This document shows positions 8,214 to 16,926 of a stretch of 64,000 nt of DNA, piece after piece (positions within the stretch are counted from its first letter, which is position 1; each line of letters begins with the position of its first letter). The stretch is from UBA2638 sp046293135 (lineage in GTDB: Bacteria > Pseudomonadota > Alphaproteobacteria > Micavibrionales > Micavibrionaceae). The stretch is taken from NCBI GenBank assembly GCA_046293135.1, contig JBKBPR010000001.1, positions 62,001-126,000 on the forward strand, read 5' to 3'. The position numbers and the translations under genes were made by a program. The notes below the pieces were generated by a model. That model saw only the letters and a program-made list of their open reading frames with translations, was not told the origin of the DNA and ran no database searches.

Positions 8214-9935
8214 TTAAGCCACAGATTTAGAGCCATTGACCGCAATATCACATTGCGCGGCGGCGAGGGGGAGGATATTGCCCCTGTAAAACTGCGCGAT
8301 TGCTTTTTTCTCTGCGGCGAAATCTTTGTCTTGCGCGTTCGCGGCCGCCTGTTCCATTCGCGCCATGCTCATCGCGCCCAAGGCAATACCGAACGCCTTG
8401 AGATAGGGTGTGGCCATGGCGCCGACAAGATCAAGATTGGCCTTTGACGTATCGGATGCACCGCCCTTTGCGTTTGCGCCGCCCGCCGCCAAAAGCGCTT
8501 GTGTGGCTTGACCAAGAGTGCTCAAGGCCGCTGTGAGCGCTGCGCTCCATGGCGCATCAAAGCCCTTGGCTTCGCCCTCCAATTCTTGCAGCAGTGCCGT
8601 TACATAACCGCCGCCATCGCGCAGAATTTTCCGAAAGGCAAGGTCAGCGGCCTGAATGCCGTTTGTGCCTTCATAGATGCTCAAAATTCTGGCATCGCGG
8701 TAATATTGCGCGACCTTGGTTTCTTCGATAAAACCCATCCCGCCATGCACTTGAATGGCCAGATAGGTGACCTCCTGCGCGATATCGGTACACCAGCTTT
8801 TGACAATCGGGGTCAGCAGATCGACCTTGAGCTGGGCGGTTTGATCGCCTGCCAGCGCGAGATCAAGCGCGCTCGCCGCCTCATAACACAAGGCGCGTCC
8901 GGCTTGGGTCAGTGCCCGCATGGTCAAAATCATGCGCTTGACATCGGCGTGCTGATTGATGCTCACACGCTCACCGCTTTGGAAGGATTTGCCCTGCACG
9001 CGCTCGGCGGCATAGGCTATCGCGGCTTGAGCGGCGCGTTCGGAAATGGCCACGCCTTGCAGCCCGACCGAAAGCCGCGCATTGTTCATCATGGTGAACA
9101 TATATTTCAGCCCCTGATGCGGCTCACCGATCAGATAGCCCGTCGCGCCGCCCTGATCGCCGTATTGCATGACGCAGGTCGGAGAGGCGTGAATACCGAG
9201 TTTGTGATCCAGCCCAACGCATTTTGCATCGTTGCGCCGCCCGTCTTCGAGGATTTTCGGCACGATAAACAGCGATATACCTTTGACATCATCGGGCGCG
9301 CCGTCAATTCTGGCCAGAACCAGATGGATGATATTGCCCGACAGATCATGCTCGCCATAGGTGATCCAGATTTTTTGCCCGAAAATCTTATATGTGCCGT
9401 CCTCTTGCTGTTGTGCCCGCGTGCGGATCAAGCCAAGGTCTGAGCCTGCTTGCGGCTCGGTGAGGTTCATCGTTCCCGTCCATTCACCGCTGATCAGCTT
9501 GGGCAGGTAATAAGCTTTTTGCGCCTCCGAACCATGCGATAAAATCGCCTCGACCGCGCCTTGATTGAGCAGAGGGCATAGCCCGAAGGCCATATTTGCG
9601 CCTTGCCACATTTCCTGCACCGCAAAGGCCAGCGCCCAAGGCAGGCCTTGCCCGCCGAAATCGGGATCAAACGGCACGGCGTTCCAGCCGCCCGCGCAAT
9701 ATTGCTGATAGGCATCGCGGAAGCCCGCCGGCATTTTTACGTCGGCCTCGGTGGAAAGCGTTAGCCCCGCGCGGTCACCGCTGAAATTGAGCGGCGCAAG
9801 CACATCGGCGGCCAGCCTGGCGGCCTCATCCAGAACCGCTTCAACCGTTTCACGATCCAGCCCGTCATGCGAAAAATTCAAGCAGTCATGCAAGACAAAG
9901 GACATATCCTGAACGGGCGGGGCGTAATCGGTCAT
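8214..9935 (-). CDS. Acyl-CoA dehydrogenase, long (DmdC-like) type
   Basis: FAD-dependent acyl-CoA dehydrogenase that introduces a trans-2 double bond in an acyl-CoA. The order of parts is an N-terminal helical domain, the middle domain (NLTEPQAGSDLGLIRT, then IFGQKIWITYGEHDL), a C-terminal helical domain with the catalytic base in SIYEGTNGIQAADLAF, and a further C-terminal domain. The 573-residue length and this architecture match the subfamily that includes 3-methylmercaptopropionyl-CoA dehydrogenase DmdC and broad-range alphaproteobacterial homologues. The true substrate cannot be assigned from sequence; no dmdA or dmdB is nearby. It is monocistronic and divergent from the transglycosylase gene. 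Confidence 0.9.
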   Translation of the reverse strand: MTDYAPPVQDMSFVLHDCLNFSHDGLDRETVEAVLDEAARLAADVLAPLNFSGDRAGLTLSTEADVKMPAGFRDAYQQYCAGGWNAVPFDPDFGGQGLPWALAFAVQEMWQGANMAFGLCPLLNQGAVEAILSHGSEAQKAYYLPKLISGEWTGTMNLTEPQAGSDLGLIRTRAQQQEDGTYKIFGQKIWITYGEHDLSGNIIHLVLARIDGAPDDVKGISLFIVPKILEDGRRNDAKCVGLDHKLGIHASPTCVMQYGDQGGATGYLIGEPHQGLKYMFTMMNNARLSVGLQGVAISERAAQAAIAYAAERVQGKSFQSGERVSINQHADVKRMILTMRALTQAGRALCYEAASALDLALAGDQTAQLKVDLLTPIVKSWCTDIAQEVTYLAIQVHGGMGFIEETKVAQYYRDARILSIYEGTNGIQAADLAFRKILRDGGGYVTALLQELEGEAKGFDAPWSAALTAALSTLGQATQALLAAGGANAKGGASDTSKANLDLVGAMATPYLKAFGIALGAMSMARMEQAAANAQDKDFAAEKKAIAQFYRGNILPLAAAQCDIAVNGSKSVA

Positions 9936-10133
9936 AACGGAAGCACTCTCATTTCATCATTATCATTATTCGAGTTTGGCATGGTTCTTGCGAAGTCTTG
10001 AACAGGAACAAAAGAACAGGAAACCCGATCAAGGCACAGGCTTTTATTTTGACACATTCGCGTATCTTCGCAAATTCAAATTCAAATTAAAGCAGCCCTG
10101 ACACCGAAACGTAGAATAGCGGAAGTTTAGAAT

Positions 10134-11075
10134 ATGAGTAATATGATCAATTCAGGGGTTAATAGCACCTTAAAGCAGCTCACCAGCGGCGCGCCCGCCC
10201 ATGTCATTCAGGCGATTGAAAAGGCCAGCGCCAATTCAGGGGTCGATTTTGCCTATCTCGTGCAGCAAGCCAAGGCCGAGAGCAGTTTTAACCCTGATGC
10301 CCGCGCCAAAACCAGCAGCGCCAGCGGGCTTTACCAGTTTATTCGCGGCACTTGGCTCGATATGGTCGAGCGCCACGGCGAAAAATACGGCATTGATGTG
10401 GAATCGATGAGCCGGCAAGAATTGCTCGATCTGCGCTTTGATCCTGAAATTGCCTCGCATATGGCGGCGGAATTTGCTTCGGAGAACAAGGCTTTCCTTG
10501 ATCGCAACTGGGGCGGTGAGGTCGGCGCGACGGAGATGTATTTCGCGCATTTCCTTGGGGCGGGCGGCGCTGCGTCGTTTTTGCGCGCCAAGGATCAAAA
10601 CCCGATGCGGGTTGCGGCGGATATTTTCCCCGAAGCGGCCAAGGCCAACCGCAATGTGTTTTATGATTCCAAGAATGGCCGCCCGCGCAGTATCGGCGAA
10701 GTTTATGATTTTTTTGACAGAAAATTTTCTATTAAGGGGGATGCAAACCCAATGACCGATTATTCTAAAAATTCCGGTGCTGAGGCCTCAGGGCGCATTG
10801 ATCTGCGCGCGCAATCATCGCTGTTTTCCAATGCGCCGATGGGCGGAGCGGGGCAGCGCAGCGATGTTTTCATCAATGGCCGCGGCGATAACAGCCATAA
10901 TGGGTATAGCAATCATAACGCCCAGAATGCGATGGGTAGCATTATCAGGCAGCGCAAAACCAACCCGTTGCCGCTCGCCAATCTGGTGCAAAGCCCCGTG
11001 CAGCTGATGATTCTGGCCGAGATGGATGCACCGCAAAAGGGCGCGGTGAATTCCAAGCGCAGCTTTAACCGATAG
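10134..11075 (+). CDS. Lytic transglycosylase (SLT domain) protein
   Basis: Peptidoglycan-cleaving transglycosylase-like protein. The SLT motif is near the N-terminus: YLVQQAKAESSFNPDARAKT with Glu49 as likely catalytic acid, then SSASGLYQFIRGTW. A second conserved helix, AEMYFAHFLGAGGAASFL-like, carries TEMYFAHFLGAGGAA. No classical signal peptide is visible, which is also the case for flagellum-linked and some cytosol-loaded transglycosylases. The C-terminal third is Asn/Gly-rich and low in structure. It is divergent from the acyl-CoA dehydrogenase gene and about 90 bases before a methyltransferase gene. Confidence 0.87.
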   Translation: MSNMINSGVNSTLKQLTSGAPAHVIQAIEKASANSGVDFAYLVQQAKAESSFNPDARAKTSSASGLYQFIRGTWLDMVERHGEKYGIDVESMSRQELLDLRFDPEIASHMAAEFASENKAFLDRNWGGEVGATEMYFAHFLGAGGAASFLRAKDQNPMRVAADIFPEAAKANRNVFYDSKNGRPRSIGEVYDFFDRKFSIKGDANPMTDYSKNSGAEASGRIDLRAQSSLFSNAPMGGAGQRSDVFINGRGDNSHNGYSNHNAQNAMGSIIRQRKTNPLPLANLVQSPVQLMILAEMDAPQKGAVNSKRSFNR

Positions 11076-11163
11076 GCGCTTTTGCTGCGCAATTTCATTT
11101 TCTGATCGGCGCGTATTTAAATTGTACATTGTAATTCCCCGCGTTTTTGCCTAAATATCAGGC

Positions 11164-11937
11164 ATGACACAATCGCCGCCCGATCATATTTCGCAAGACG
11201 ATCAACAAGACGATCAAAAGGACAAGATGATTACCGTGCTCAATGGCGCGGTGAAGCTCCTGCAAATTGAAGACGGATTTAAGACCTCTATTGATGCGGT
11301 GTTGCTGGCCGCGGCCTGCCCCGCCAAGGTAGGCGAGCGCATTCTCGATCTCGGCTGCGGGGTCGGATCGGCTGGCTTGAGCGCGATTGCGCGGATTAAC
11401 GATACGCACTTGACCGGAGTGGATATCCAGCCCGACCATATCGAAACAGCCATGAAGAATGCCGCAATCAATAACAATTCGAAACGATGCGTATTTATAA
11501 ATCAGGATATCAGATCATATGATGAGAGCGGCTTTGACCATGTGATTTGCAATCCGCCTTATGAGGCGGGCGGCCATCATTTTGCCTCCCCTTCGCCCAA
11601 AAACGCCTTGGCGCGCGGGCATCAGGAGGAGGGCGCAGGGCTGGAGGATTGGGTGAAATGCGCCTTTCGCTGCGTGAAATCGGGCGGGAGTTTCACGCTC
11701 ATTCACAAGGCCGAAGAGCTGCCCACGATTATCCGCGCTTTGGGCAAAAGCTTCGGCGCGACCGAGATTATCCCGCTCTGGCCGAAACAAGGCAAAGCCG
11801 CCAAGCGCGTTATTATCCGCGCGATCAAGCACCGCAAATCCCCCGCAACCTTGCATGCGGGGCTTGTGCTGCACAATGAGGACGGGTCTTACACCGCACA
11901 GGCCAATAATATCTTGCGCAATATGGCCGCGCTCTAA
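11164..11937 (+). CDS. TrmN6-like tRNA/N6-adenine methyltransferase
   Basis: SAM-dependent methyltransferase of the TrmN6 (tRNA1-Val A37 N6-methyltransferase) type. It has the N-terminal GAVKLLQIEDGFKTSIDAVL, typical of this group, the SAM-binding ILDLGCGVGSAGL (residues 60-72), the acidic loop GVDIQP and the catalytic NPPY (residues 130-133) of N6-adenine enzymes. A short Gln/Asp-rich extension precedes the domain. It is convergent with pheS, about 40 bases apart. The exact target is inferred from the family. Confidence 0.85.
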   Translation: MTQSPPDHISQDDQQDDQKDKMITVLNGAVKLLQIEDGFKTSIDAVLLAAACPAKVGERILDLGCGVGSAGLSAIARINDTHLTGVDIQPDHIETAMKNAAINNNSKRCVFINQDIRSYDESGFDHVICNPPYEAGGHHFASPSPKNALARGHQEEGAGLEDWVKCAFRCVKSGGSFTLIHKAEELPTIIRALGKSFGATEIIPLWPKQGKAAKRVIIRAIKHRKSPATLHAGLVLHNEDGSYTAQANNILRNMAAL

Positions 11938-11977
11938 TCGCGTTCTGATCGCACTTTAGCTATGGCTTAATCGCGGT

Positions 11978-13096
11978 TTAATATTGTGTGGCGGTGTTCG
12001 GGCGGTTGAGCGGATCAAAGCCGTAATGCTCCAGCCAGCGGACATCGGAGTCAAAAAACGTCCGCAGATCGGGAATGCCGTATTTGAGCATGGTCGCGCG
12101 CTCCAGCCCCATACCGAAAGCAAAGCCCTGATATTCATTCGGGTCAACGCCGCAATTTTTCAGCACATTCGGATGCACCATGCCGGAGCCGAGAATTTCC
12201 ATCCAGCCTTGCTTTTGGTCGCCCGTTGCCTTGCCGAGCTTGGTCGAGCCGTCAGCATTGCGGACAAAGCCGATATCGACCTCCGCCCCCGGTTCAACGA
12301 AGGGGAAGAAAGACGGACGAAAGCGCACGGGCAAATCTTCAATACGGAAGAAGGCGCGCACGAAATCGGTCAGGCAGCCCTTGAGATGCGCCATTGTCAC
12401 GCCCTTATCAATATAGAGGCATTCCATCTGGTGGAACATCGGCGTGTGGGTCATATCCCAATCCGAGCGGTATGTGCGCCCGAAGCAGATAATCTTGAAG
12501 GGCGGTTTATTGTCCATCATATGACGGATTTGCACAGGGGAGGTATGGGTGCGGAGCAGCTTTTTTGCGCGCTCAGGGTCTTGTTCCTGCGGATCGGAGG
12601 GCAGGAAGAATGTATCTTGCATTTCCCGCGCCGGATGGCCGAGCGGGAAGTTGAGCGCCGTGAAATTGTGCCAGTCATCCTCGATATCCGGCCCTTGCGC
12701 TACGGAAAACCCCATTGCGCCGAAAATTGTCACCAGCTCGTCAATGGTCTGGCTGATCGGGTGAATCTTGCCCTGACGCTCCGGCCTTGCATCCAGCGTG
12801 ATGTCGATTTTTTCAGTGGCCAGACGCTCATCAAGCGCTTGTTTTTTGAGGGCGGATTCTTGCCTTTTGATCAGTTCGGCGATCTCGTCCTTCAGTAGGT
12901 TGAGCGCCTGTCCCTTGGTTTTGCGCTCTTCAGGATCCATCTGGCCGAGCGTTTTCATCATATCGGTCAAGCGTCCCTTTTTGCCCAAAACGGCAACGCG
13001 CACCTCATCAAGTGCTTTGAGGTCGTTGGCGGCCTCAATCGCGCCGGACAATTCTGTTTTTAATTGTGCAATATCGGTCATGTCAGTGTCTTTCAT
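11978..13096 (-). CDS. pheS: Phenylalanyl-tRNA synthetase alpha subunit
   Basis: Catalytic alpha subunit of the (alpha-beta)2 enzyme that charges tRNA-Phe. The N-terminal coiled-coil domain (DEVRVAVLGKKGRLTDMMK) is followed by the class II core: motif 1 around HPISQTIDELV, motif 2 around LLRTHTSPVQIRHM and ICFGRTYRSD, and motif 3 in GFAFGMGLERATMLKYGIPD. The start at 13096 (MKDTDMTDIAQL) avoids overlap with the upstream HAD gene; 13081 is an alternative, and the frame is open to 13135. The pheT gene, normally directly downstream, is absent: the next gene is a convergent methyltransferase. Confidence 0.96.
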   Translation of the reverse strand: MKDTDMTDIAQLKTELSGAIEAANDLKALDEVRVAVLGKKGRLTDMMKTLGQMDPEERKTKGQALNLLKDEIAELIKRQESALKKQALDERLATEKIDITLDARPERQGKIHPISQTIDELVTIFGAMGFSVAQGPDIEDDWHNFTALNFPLGHPAREMQDTFFLPSDPQEQDPERAKKLLRTHTSPVQIRHMMDNKPPFKIICFGRTYRSDWDMTHTPMFHQMECLYIDKGVTMAHLKGCLTDFVRAFFRIEDLPVRFRPSFFPFVEPGAEVDIGFVRNADGSTKLGKATGDQKQGWMEILGSGMVHPNVLKNCGVDPNEYQGFAFGMGLERATMLKYGIPDLRTFFDSDVRWLEHYGFDPLNRPNTATQY

Positions 13097-13109
13097 ATCA
13101 GCGCCAACC

Positions 13110-13781
13110 CTAGCATTCCCCTTGCAATATCTCAATCACATCTTGCATCGAATGAACGAGAAAATGCGGCTTGGCGGCGCGCAGGCGCTTGGTCGAAAAA
13201 TATCCGCCTGTAATCGAAATACATTTCAGGCCGAGCTTATGCGCGATTTCCGGCTCTTCGGTGCTATCGCCGATCAGATAGGTATTTTCGGGGTAATAGC
13301 CGCGCTTGAGCATGAATTCGGAGAGTCTTTGCGTTTTGGTGGTGTGCTGGAGCACGGTATTGCCGTGACCATTGCCGCAAACATGGGAGAAATAACGCTC
13401 TAATTTCAGGCGCTTGAGCTGTTTTTCGATTTCTTCGGTGATGTAATTGCTCAAGATTGTGCGGTCGAATTTTTGCGTCTCCAGCCATGTCAGAAGCTCC
13501 CTGACACCTGCTCTGGTACGGCTTGCAGCGGCGAGCCGCGTATAATGCGCATAGAAAATCTTATTGGCTTCGTCCTTATGTTGTAGCACGCGATCAACAC
13601 AAGCGCCGTTGAGCTTGTAAAAATGGATTACGGGGAAATGGCAGGTTTCGCGGTATCGCTTGAGGTCGATCGGCGGCACGCCATAAAATTCCAGACAGGC
13701 ATTCGATGCCTTCCAGCATGGAATCGTATCGGCCAATATCGTGCCGTTCCAGTCAAAAACGATAAGCTTGCTTTTTTTCAT
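13110..13781 (-). CDS. HAD-superfamily hydrolase
   Basis: Haloacid dehalogenase-like protein, probably a phosphatase. Motif I is FDWNGTILAD, with the nucleophile Asp but Asn at the second acidic position. Motif II is TILSNYI and motif III/IV is YLIGDSTEEPEIAHKLGL with the acidic GDS-E pair. The cap region is helical, resembling phosphoglycolate phosphatases. It is on the same strand as pheS and ends 13 bases before it, so they may be co-transcribed. The substrate is unknown. Confidence 0.85.
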   Translation of the reverse strand: MKKSKLIVFDWNGTILADTIPCWKASNACLEFYGVPPIDLKRYRETCHFPVIHFYKLNGACVDRVLQHKDEANKIFYAHYTRLAAASRTRAGVRELLTWLETQKFDRTILSNYITEEIEKQLKRLKLERYFSHVCGNGHGNTVLQHTTKTQRLSEFMLKRGYYPENTYLIGDSTEEPEIAHKLGLKCISITGGYFSTKRLRAAKPHFLVHSMQDVIEILQGEC

Positions 13782-13843
13782 AACCTTGACTAATGTGCTA
13801 CTGTGTTTAAAAAATGATAACGATTAAGGGAGTAATCTATACT

Positions 13844-14509
13844 ATGACTTTGTTTATGAGCGATAACAAGGGGCAGGTTTGGGAATATGCTTCGCCAGAT
13901 TTGAATAGCAACGAGGGCGGGCGTTGGCGCTCTATGCGTGGCGATTTTCAGGCAGCGACCAAAGAGGCTTATCAAACCGGCATTTCCTTTTTTCATGCTC
14001 CTGATTTTGAAACGTTGCAGCCATATATAGCGGCAAAAACAATTATCAATCAGGCGATGGCCATATGGCTTGACCATGGTGTTATAACGCCCTCAGGTGA
14101 TTTTTATGGTGTTCATAAGGGGCAGCATGAGGCATTTGTGGGTCACTTGAAACAGCTGGGCGATCATGCCCCCGATAGATTGGCGCGTGAGTTAAGGGCG
14201 ATTGATTTGGGCGCGCCGTGGATTTTTGTTTCAAAAAATGACGCCCCGAAAGACGTGCCGATCGGCGCAACCGAGGCGCAGCGTTCGACATTGCAAAAAA
14301 TCGGCTATCTTGAGGGTGATCAGATTGCTTATAGCGGAAAGCTCTACGCTGATGCATTTCCGGATATGTACAATCCGGCGGTTTATGATCTGGTGGATGT
14401 GTGCTTTAGCTTATGGGATGCGTATGATGCGCATATTAGAGAAAACCGTGCTTCCGGTAGCGCGCATGAAGCCATTGGTATTGAAAACGGTTTCCGCGCG
14501 CCGTGTTGA
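13844..14509 (+). CDS. Conserved-looking protein of unknown function
   Basis: A 221-residue soluble protein that I do not recognise. The start at 13844 (MTLFMSDNKGQVWEYASPDL) follows an AGGGAG ribosome site; the frame is open ten codons further upstream without one. It has aromatic-rich patches (VWEYASP, SFFHAPDF, DFYGVHKGQHEAF, CFSLWDAYDAH) and no membrane helix or signal peptide. It lies on the plus strand inside a minus-strand block, divergent from the HAD gene and convergent with rplT, with a shared terminator after it. Confidence 0.7.
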   Translation: MTLFMSDNKGQVWEYASPDLNSNEGGRWRSMRGDFQAATKEAYQTGISFFHAPDFETLQPYIAAKTIINQAMAIWLDHGVITPSGDFYGVHKGQHEAFVGHLKQLGDHAPDRLARELRAIDLGAPWIFVSKNDAPKDVPIGATEAQRSTLQKIGYLEGDQIAYSGKLYADAFPDMYNPAVYDLVDVCFSLWDAYDAHIRENRASGSAHEAIGIENGFRAPC

Positions 14510-14556
14510 AAACATCGTCATGTTAAAACCGGAGAGCGCTTCAGCCTCATAGAAAT

Positions 14557-14586
14557 AAAAAAACCCCGCTTGAGCGGGGTTTTTTG
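14557..14586. terminator. Bidirectional Rho-independent terminator
   Basis: AACCCCGCT and AGCGGGGTT form a GC-rich stem with a two-base loop, flanked by A-runs on the left and T-runs on the right. It works in both directions between the convergent unknown gene and rplT. Confidence 0.9.
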
Positions 14587-14627
14587 TGAAATCTTATAAT
14601 TAAAAGCGGTTAAAACGATTAAGAAGC

Positions 14628-15005
14628 CTAAGCCGCTTTTTTCTCAGCCTTTTTCAACGCCTCTGTGACGGTCTTGGCAATCGCTTCAAAGCCCTTCTCA
14701 TCACGGATCGCGATATCAGAGAGAACCTTGCGGTCAAGCTCGATACCAGAAAGTTTCAGGCCGTGCATGAAGGTTGAATAGTTCATACCGTAAAGACGTG
14801 CCGCCGCGTTAATCCGCTGGATCCACAATGCGCGGAAATCGCGCTTTTTGTTACGGCGGTCGCGGTAAGCATATTGACCGGCTTTCTCTACGGCCTGAAC
14901 GGCTGTGCGGAAACAATTCTTGCGACGGCCGTAATATCCTTTCGCCGCTTTGATAACTTTGCGATGTCTTGCATGGGCTCTTGGGCCACCTTTTACACGT
15001 GCCAT
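14628..15005 (-). CDS. rplT: 50S ribosomal protein L20
   Basis: Large-subunit assembly protein that binds 23S rRNA. The sequence starts MARVKGGPRAHARHRKVIKA and carries GYYGRRKNCFRTA, RDRRNKKRDFRALWI and INAAARLYGMNYS, all typical of L20. An Ala/Lys-rich C-terminal extension makes it 125 residues, a few longer than usual. Its ATG shares one base with the rpmI stop (TAATG), so it is coupled to L35. No infC lies upstream, and pheS is not directly downstream. Confidence 0.97.
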   Translation of the reverse strand: MARVKGGPRAHARHRKVIKAAKGYYGRRKNCFRTAVQAVEKAGQYAYRDRRNKKRDFRALWIQRINAAARLYGMNYSTFMHGLKLSGIELDRKVLSDIAIRDEKGFEAIAKTVTEALKKAEKKAA

Positions 15006-15241
15006 TATGCGTCTCCCTGTGTTGAGGATTTGCTGCGCTTACGAGAGTAAGGCAGGAAGTTGCGCAGCACGATACGGGCATCCGCATCGCACAGTAAACC
15101 AATGCGGCGCGCTTTACGCTTCATTGACTTGGGCTTGTTCATTTGCATGTGGCGCATAAAAGCCGGTTTGGCCTTGACCCGCCCGCTTGCGGTGACGCGA
15201 AAACGCTTCTTCGCCCCGCTGAGGGTCTTCATTTTCGGCAT
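15005..15241 (-). CDS. rpmI: 50S ribosomal protein L35
   Basis: Small basic large-subunit protein. The translation MPKMKTLSGAKKRFRVTASG is the L35 N-terminus, followed by KPAFMRHMQMNKPKSMKRK. The start at 15241 is set by an AAGGAG site eight bases upstream and by homology; an upstream in-frame start at 15274 would add 11 residues foreign to L35. It is followed by rplT with a one-base stop/start overlap. The C-terminus (ARIVLRNFLPYSRKRSKSS) is slightly long. Confidence 0.95.
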   Translation of the reverse strand: MPKMKTLSGAKKRFRVTASGRVKAKPAFMRHMQMNKPKSMKRKARRIGLLCDADARIVLRNFLPYSRKRSKSSTQGDA

Positions 15242-15401
15242 TTCAATCTCCTTTAAAAACAAAGGGTTAGACAATGTGATGACCGAGGCAGCCGATAGTT
15301 ATAAGCCAGATCATCTCCTGAAGCAGTGTTTATAGCGCCAATATCAGGGCAAAATCAAGCATTTTCTTGGAAATTTTACACGGCGCGGGTTGCAGAACCG
15401 A

Positions 15402-16178
15402 TCAGATATAGCGGTTGATGAATTGCTGAATCTGAAAAAGCATCGATTGGCGATGATTTTCCTTGGTAAGGCCGTGTTCGCCGTCATGAAAGGTCGTGAT
15501 TTCAACACGTTTGGCAAGAAGATATTGCCGCGCCAGATCAAGTTGCTCAATCGGGATTTTCTTATCTCGCGCCCCATGCAAAATTATGGTTGGGACAAAA
15601 ACTTGCTTGAGGGCATAGGCAATATCAATTTTTTTGAGATCGTGGATCAGGCTCACACCGATTATTTGTCCGTCGTCTAGCGTGATATAGCCTTTTTGGG
15701 TTTCGTCCTCGGTGCAGGTGTCGATATTGAGGGCAGCCTTGCGAAATAAGTTGAGATCAAGTGCCGGCCAAAGCAAGATAAGGCCCTTGACGTTAATATC
15801 CATATTCATCAGGGCAATGGTCGCGCCCAGCCCCTCCCCGACAAAGAAGAACCGTTTATAGCCCTTGCTTTTTGCCCAATGCATGATGGTTTGAAAATCT
15901 TCGCAGGCTGAACCGATTGAAAAATCCTGAGGTTTGCCATCGCTCTCCCCGCAGCCGCGATAATCAAAGCGCAGCGTGTGATAGCCCTTATCAACCATCA
16001 AAAACTCAATCGTCAGATAGAGCTTGTCATGCTGAAGCGGCGTAGACGGAAAGCTTTGCAGCATGATGATGAGCGTTTCATCAAGCCGTGAGGTGTAAAG
16101 CTCGGTCGGCACGGCATAGTGCGCCGTTATAGACTGGTCGCCCCCTGCGTCAATTTGAATTTTTTCGGCTCTGCTCAT
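15402..16178 (-). CDS. Alpha/beta hydrolase fold protein lacking the nucleophile serine
   Basis: Alpha/beta hydrolase-like protein of the group related to KdsP/YhfR-type and acetylxylan-like hydrolases (FDYRGCGESDG, then a nucleophile elbow, then LHGARDKKIPIEQ with Asp205 and FHDGEHGL with His235). The elbow reads VGEGLGAT: the residue at the Ser position of G-x-S-x-G is Gly116, encoded by GGG. Asp and His are kept. It may be a non-hydrolytic binding protein or use another chemistry. No signal peptide. It is convergent with nothing and lies alone between rpmI and the DUF4864 gene. Confidence 0.82.
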   Translation of the reverse strand: MSRAEKIQIDAGGDQSITAHYAVPTELYTSRLDETLIIMLQSFPSTPLQHDKLYLTIEFLMVDKGYHTLRFDYRGCGESDGKPQDFSIGSACEDFQTIMHWAKSKGYKRFFFVGEGLGATIALMNMDINVKGLILLWPALDLNLFRKAALNIDTCTEDETQKGYITLDDGQIIGVSLIHDLKKIDIAYALKQVFVPTIILHGARDKKIPIEQLDLARQYLLAKRVEITTFHDGEHGLTKENHRQSMLFQIQQFINRYI

Positions 16179-16296
16179 GGTTTTTGTGAAGGATAGAGGT
16201 GTACAGTTTGAAAATAGGCTGTTCAGTTTTCAAGTGTAATCTAATTTCGCAGTACTGTGAAATAATTGCTTATAATGTTTTTTATGGATTGCGGCT

Positions 16297-16845
16297 TTAA
16301 ATCGGGTCGCTGCCTGTATTCAAGAGCACAATATCGCGCACCCGCAACTCATCGTCGCTGTCGGTTTCGACGCGGAAAAGGGCGATGGCGGAATTGCCGA
16401 ACCGATCCGTCAAGCGCACCTGATAAAATCGCGGATTGGGAACATTCGGTGTCAGAATCTCATAAGAAACATGCTCGTAAAGCGAGGTTTTTTCGCGCCG
16501 CAGTGAGCGCATAAAGCTTTGCGGATCTCTGAAGCTTTCTCTGGCTTGCGTGCTTTGCATCTCGAAGGCCAGCCTGTCATTGCGGCTGCGGATGGCGTCT
16601 AGTTGCAATTTGATGACCTGATTGATTTTACCGAGATTGCCGCCATTATTGGCGGAGGCTTTGACGAGATTTTCAGCGCTTTCTTTTTGTGAAAGGCTGG
16701 GGGCGGATGTGTTGGCGGCAGAGGCCGATTCAGTTTCGGTATAGCTTGTGTCTTGCGCAAAAGCGGGGTGAAGCGCTGCGCCGCCTATTGCCAAGGTCAG
16801 GCAGGCTGTAAGAAAACTTCTGAATATGATCTTTTTTGTTCTCAT
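16297..16845 (-). CDS. DUF4864 exported protein
   Basis: An N-terminal signal peptide (FRSFLTACLTLAIGGAALHP, cleaved near AFAQ) is followed by a Ser/Ala/Thr-rich linker and a DUF4864-like domain (INQVIKLQLDAIRSRNDRLA, SFRDPQSFMRSLRR, FYQVRLTDRFGNSAIALFRV). The family has no defined function; most members are alphaproteobacterial. The start at 16845 is an ATG; the open frame extends to a TTG at 16866. It is divergent from the DUF1223 gene, with 81 bases between the two starts. Confidence 0.8.
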   Translation of the reverse strand: MRTKKIIFRSFLTACLTLAIGGAALHPAFAQDTSYTETESASAANTSAPSLSQKESAENLVKASANNGGNLGKINQVIKLQLDAIRSRNDRLAFEMQSTQARESFRDPQSFMRSLRREKTSLYEHVSYEILTPNVPNPRFYQVRLTDRFGNSAIALFRVETDSDDELRVRDIVLLNTGSDPI

Positions 16846-16926
16846 TGCTTGATACTTTCCGGCCAATGCGCTTTAACAGTATATAGTATAAATCGCATGA
16901 AATTATACTCTTCAGGAGTAGTATAA

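Noticed and set aside
8499..9443. 314-codon open frame opposite the acyl-CoA dehydrogenase gene
   Set aside because: The minus-strand gene has full family motifs; the opposite frame has none.
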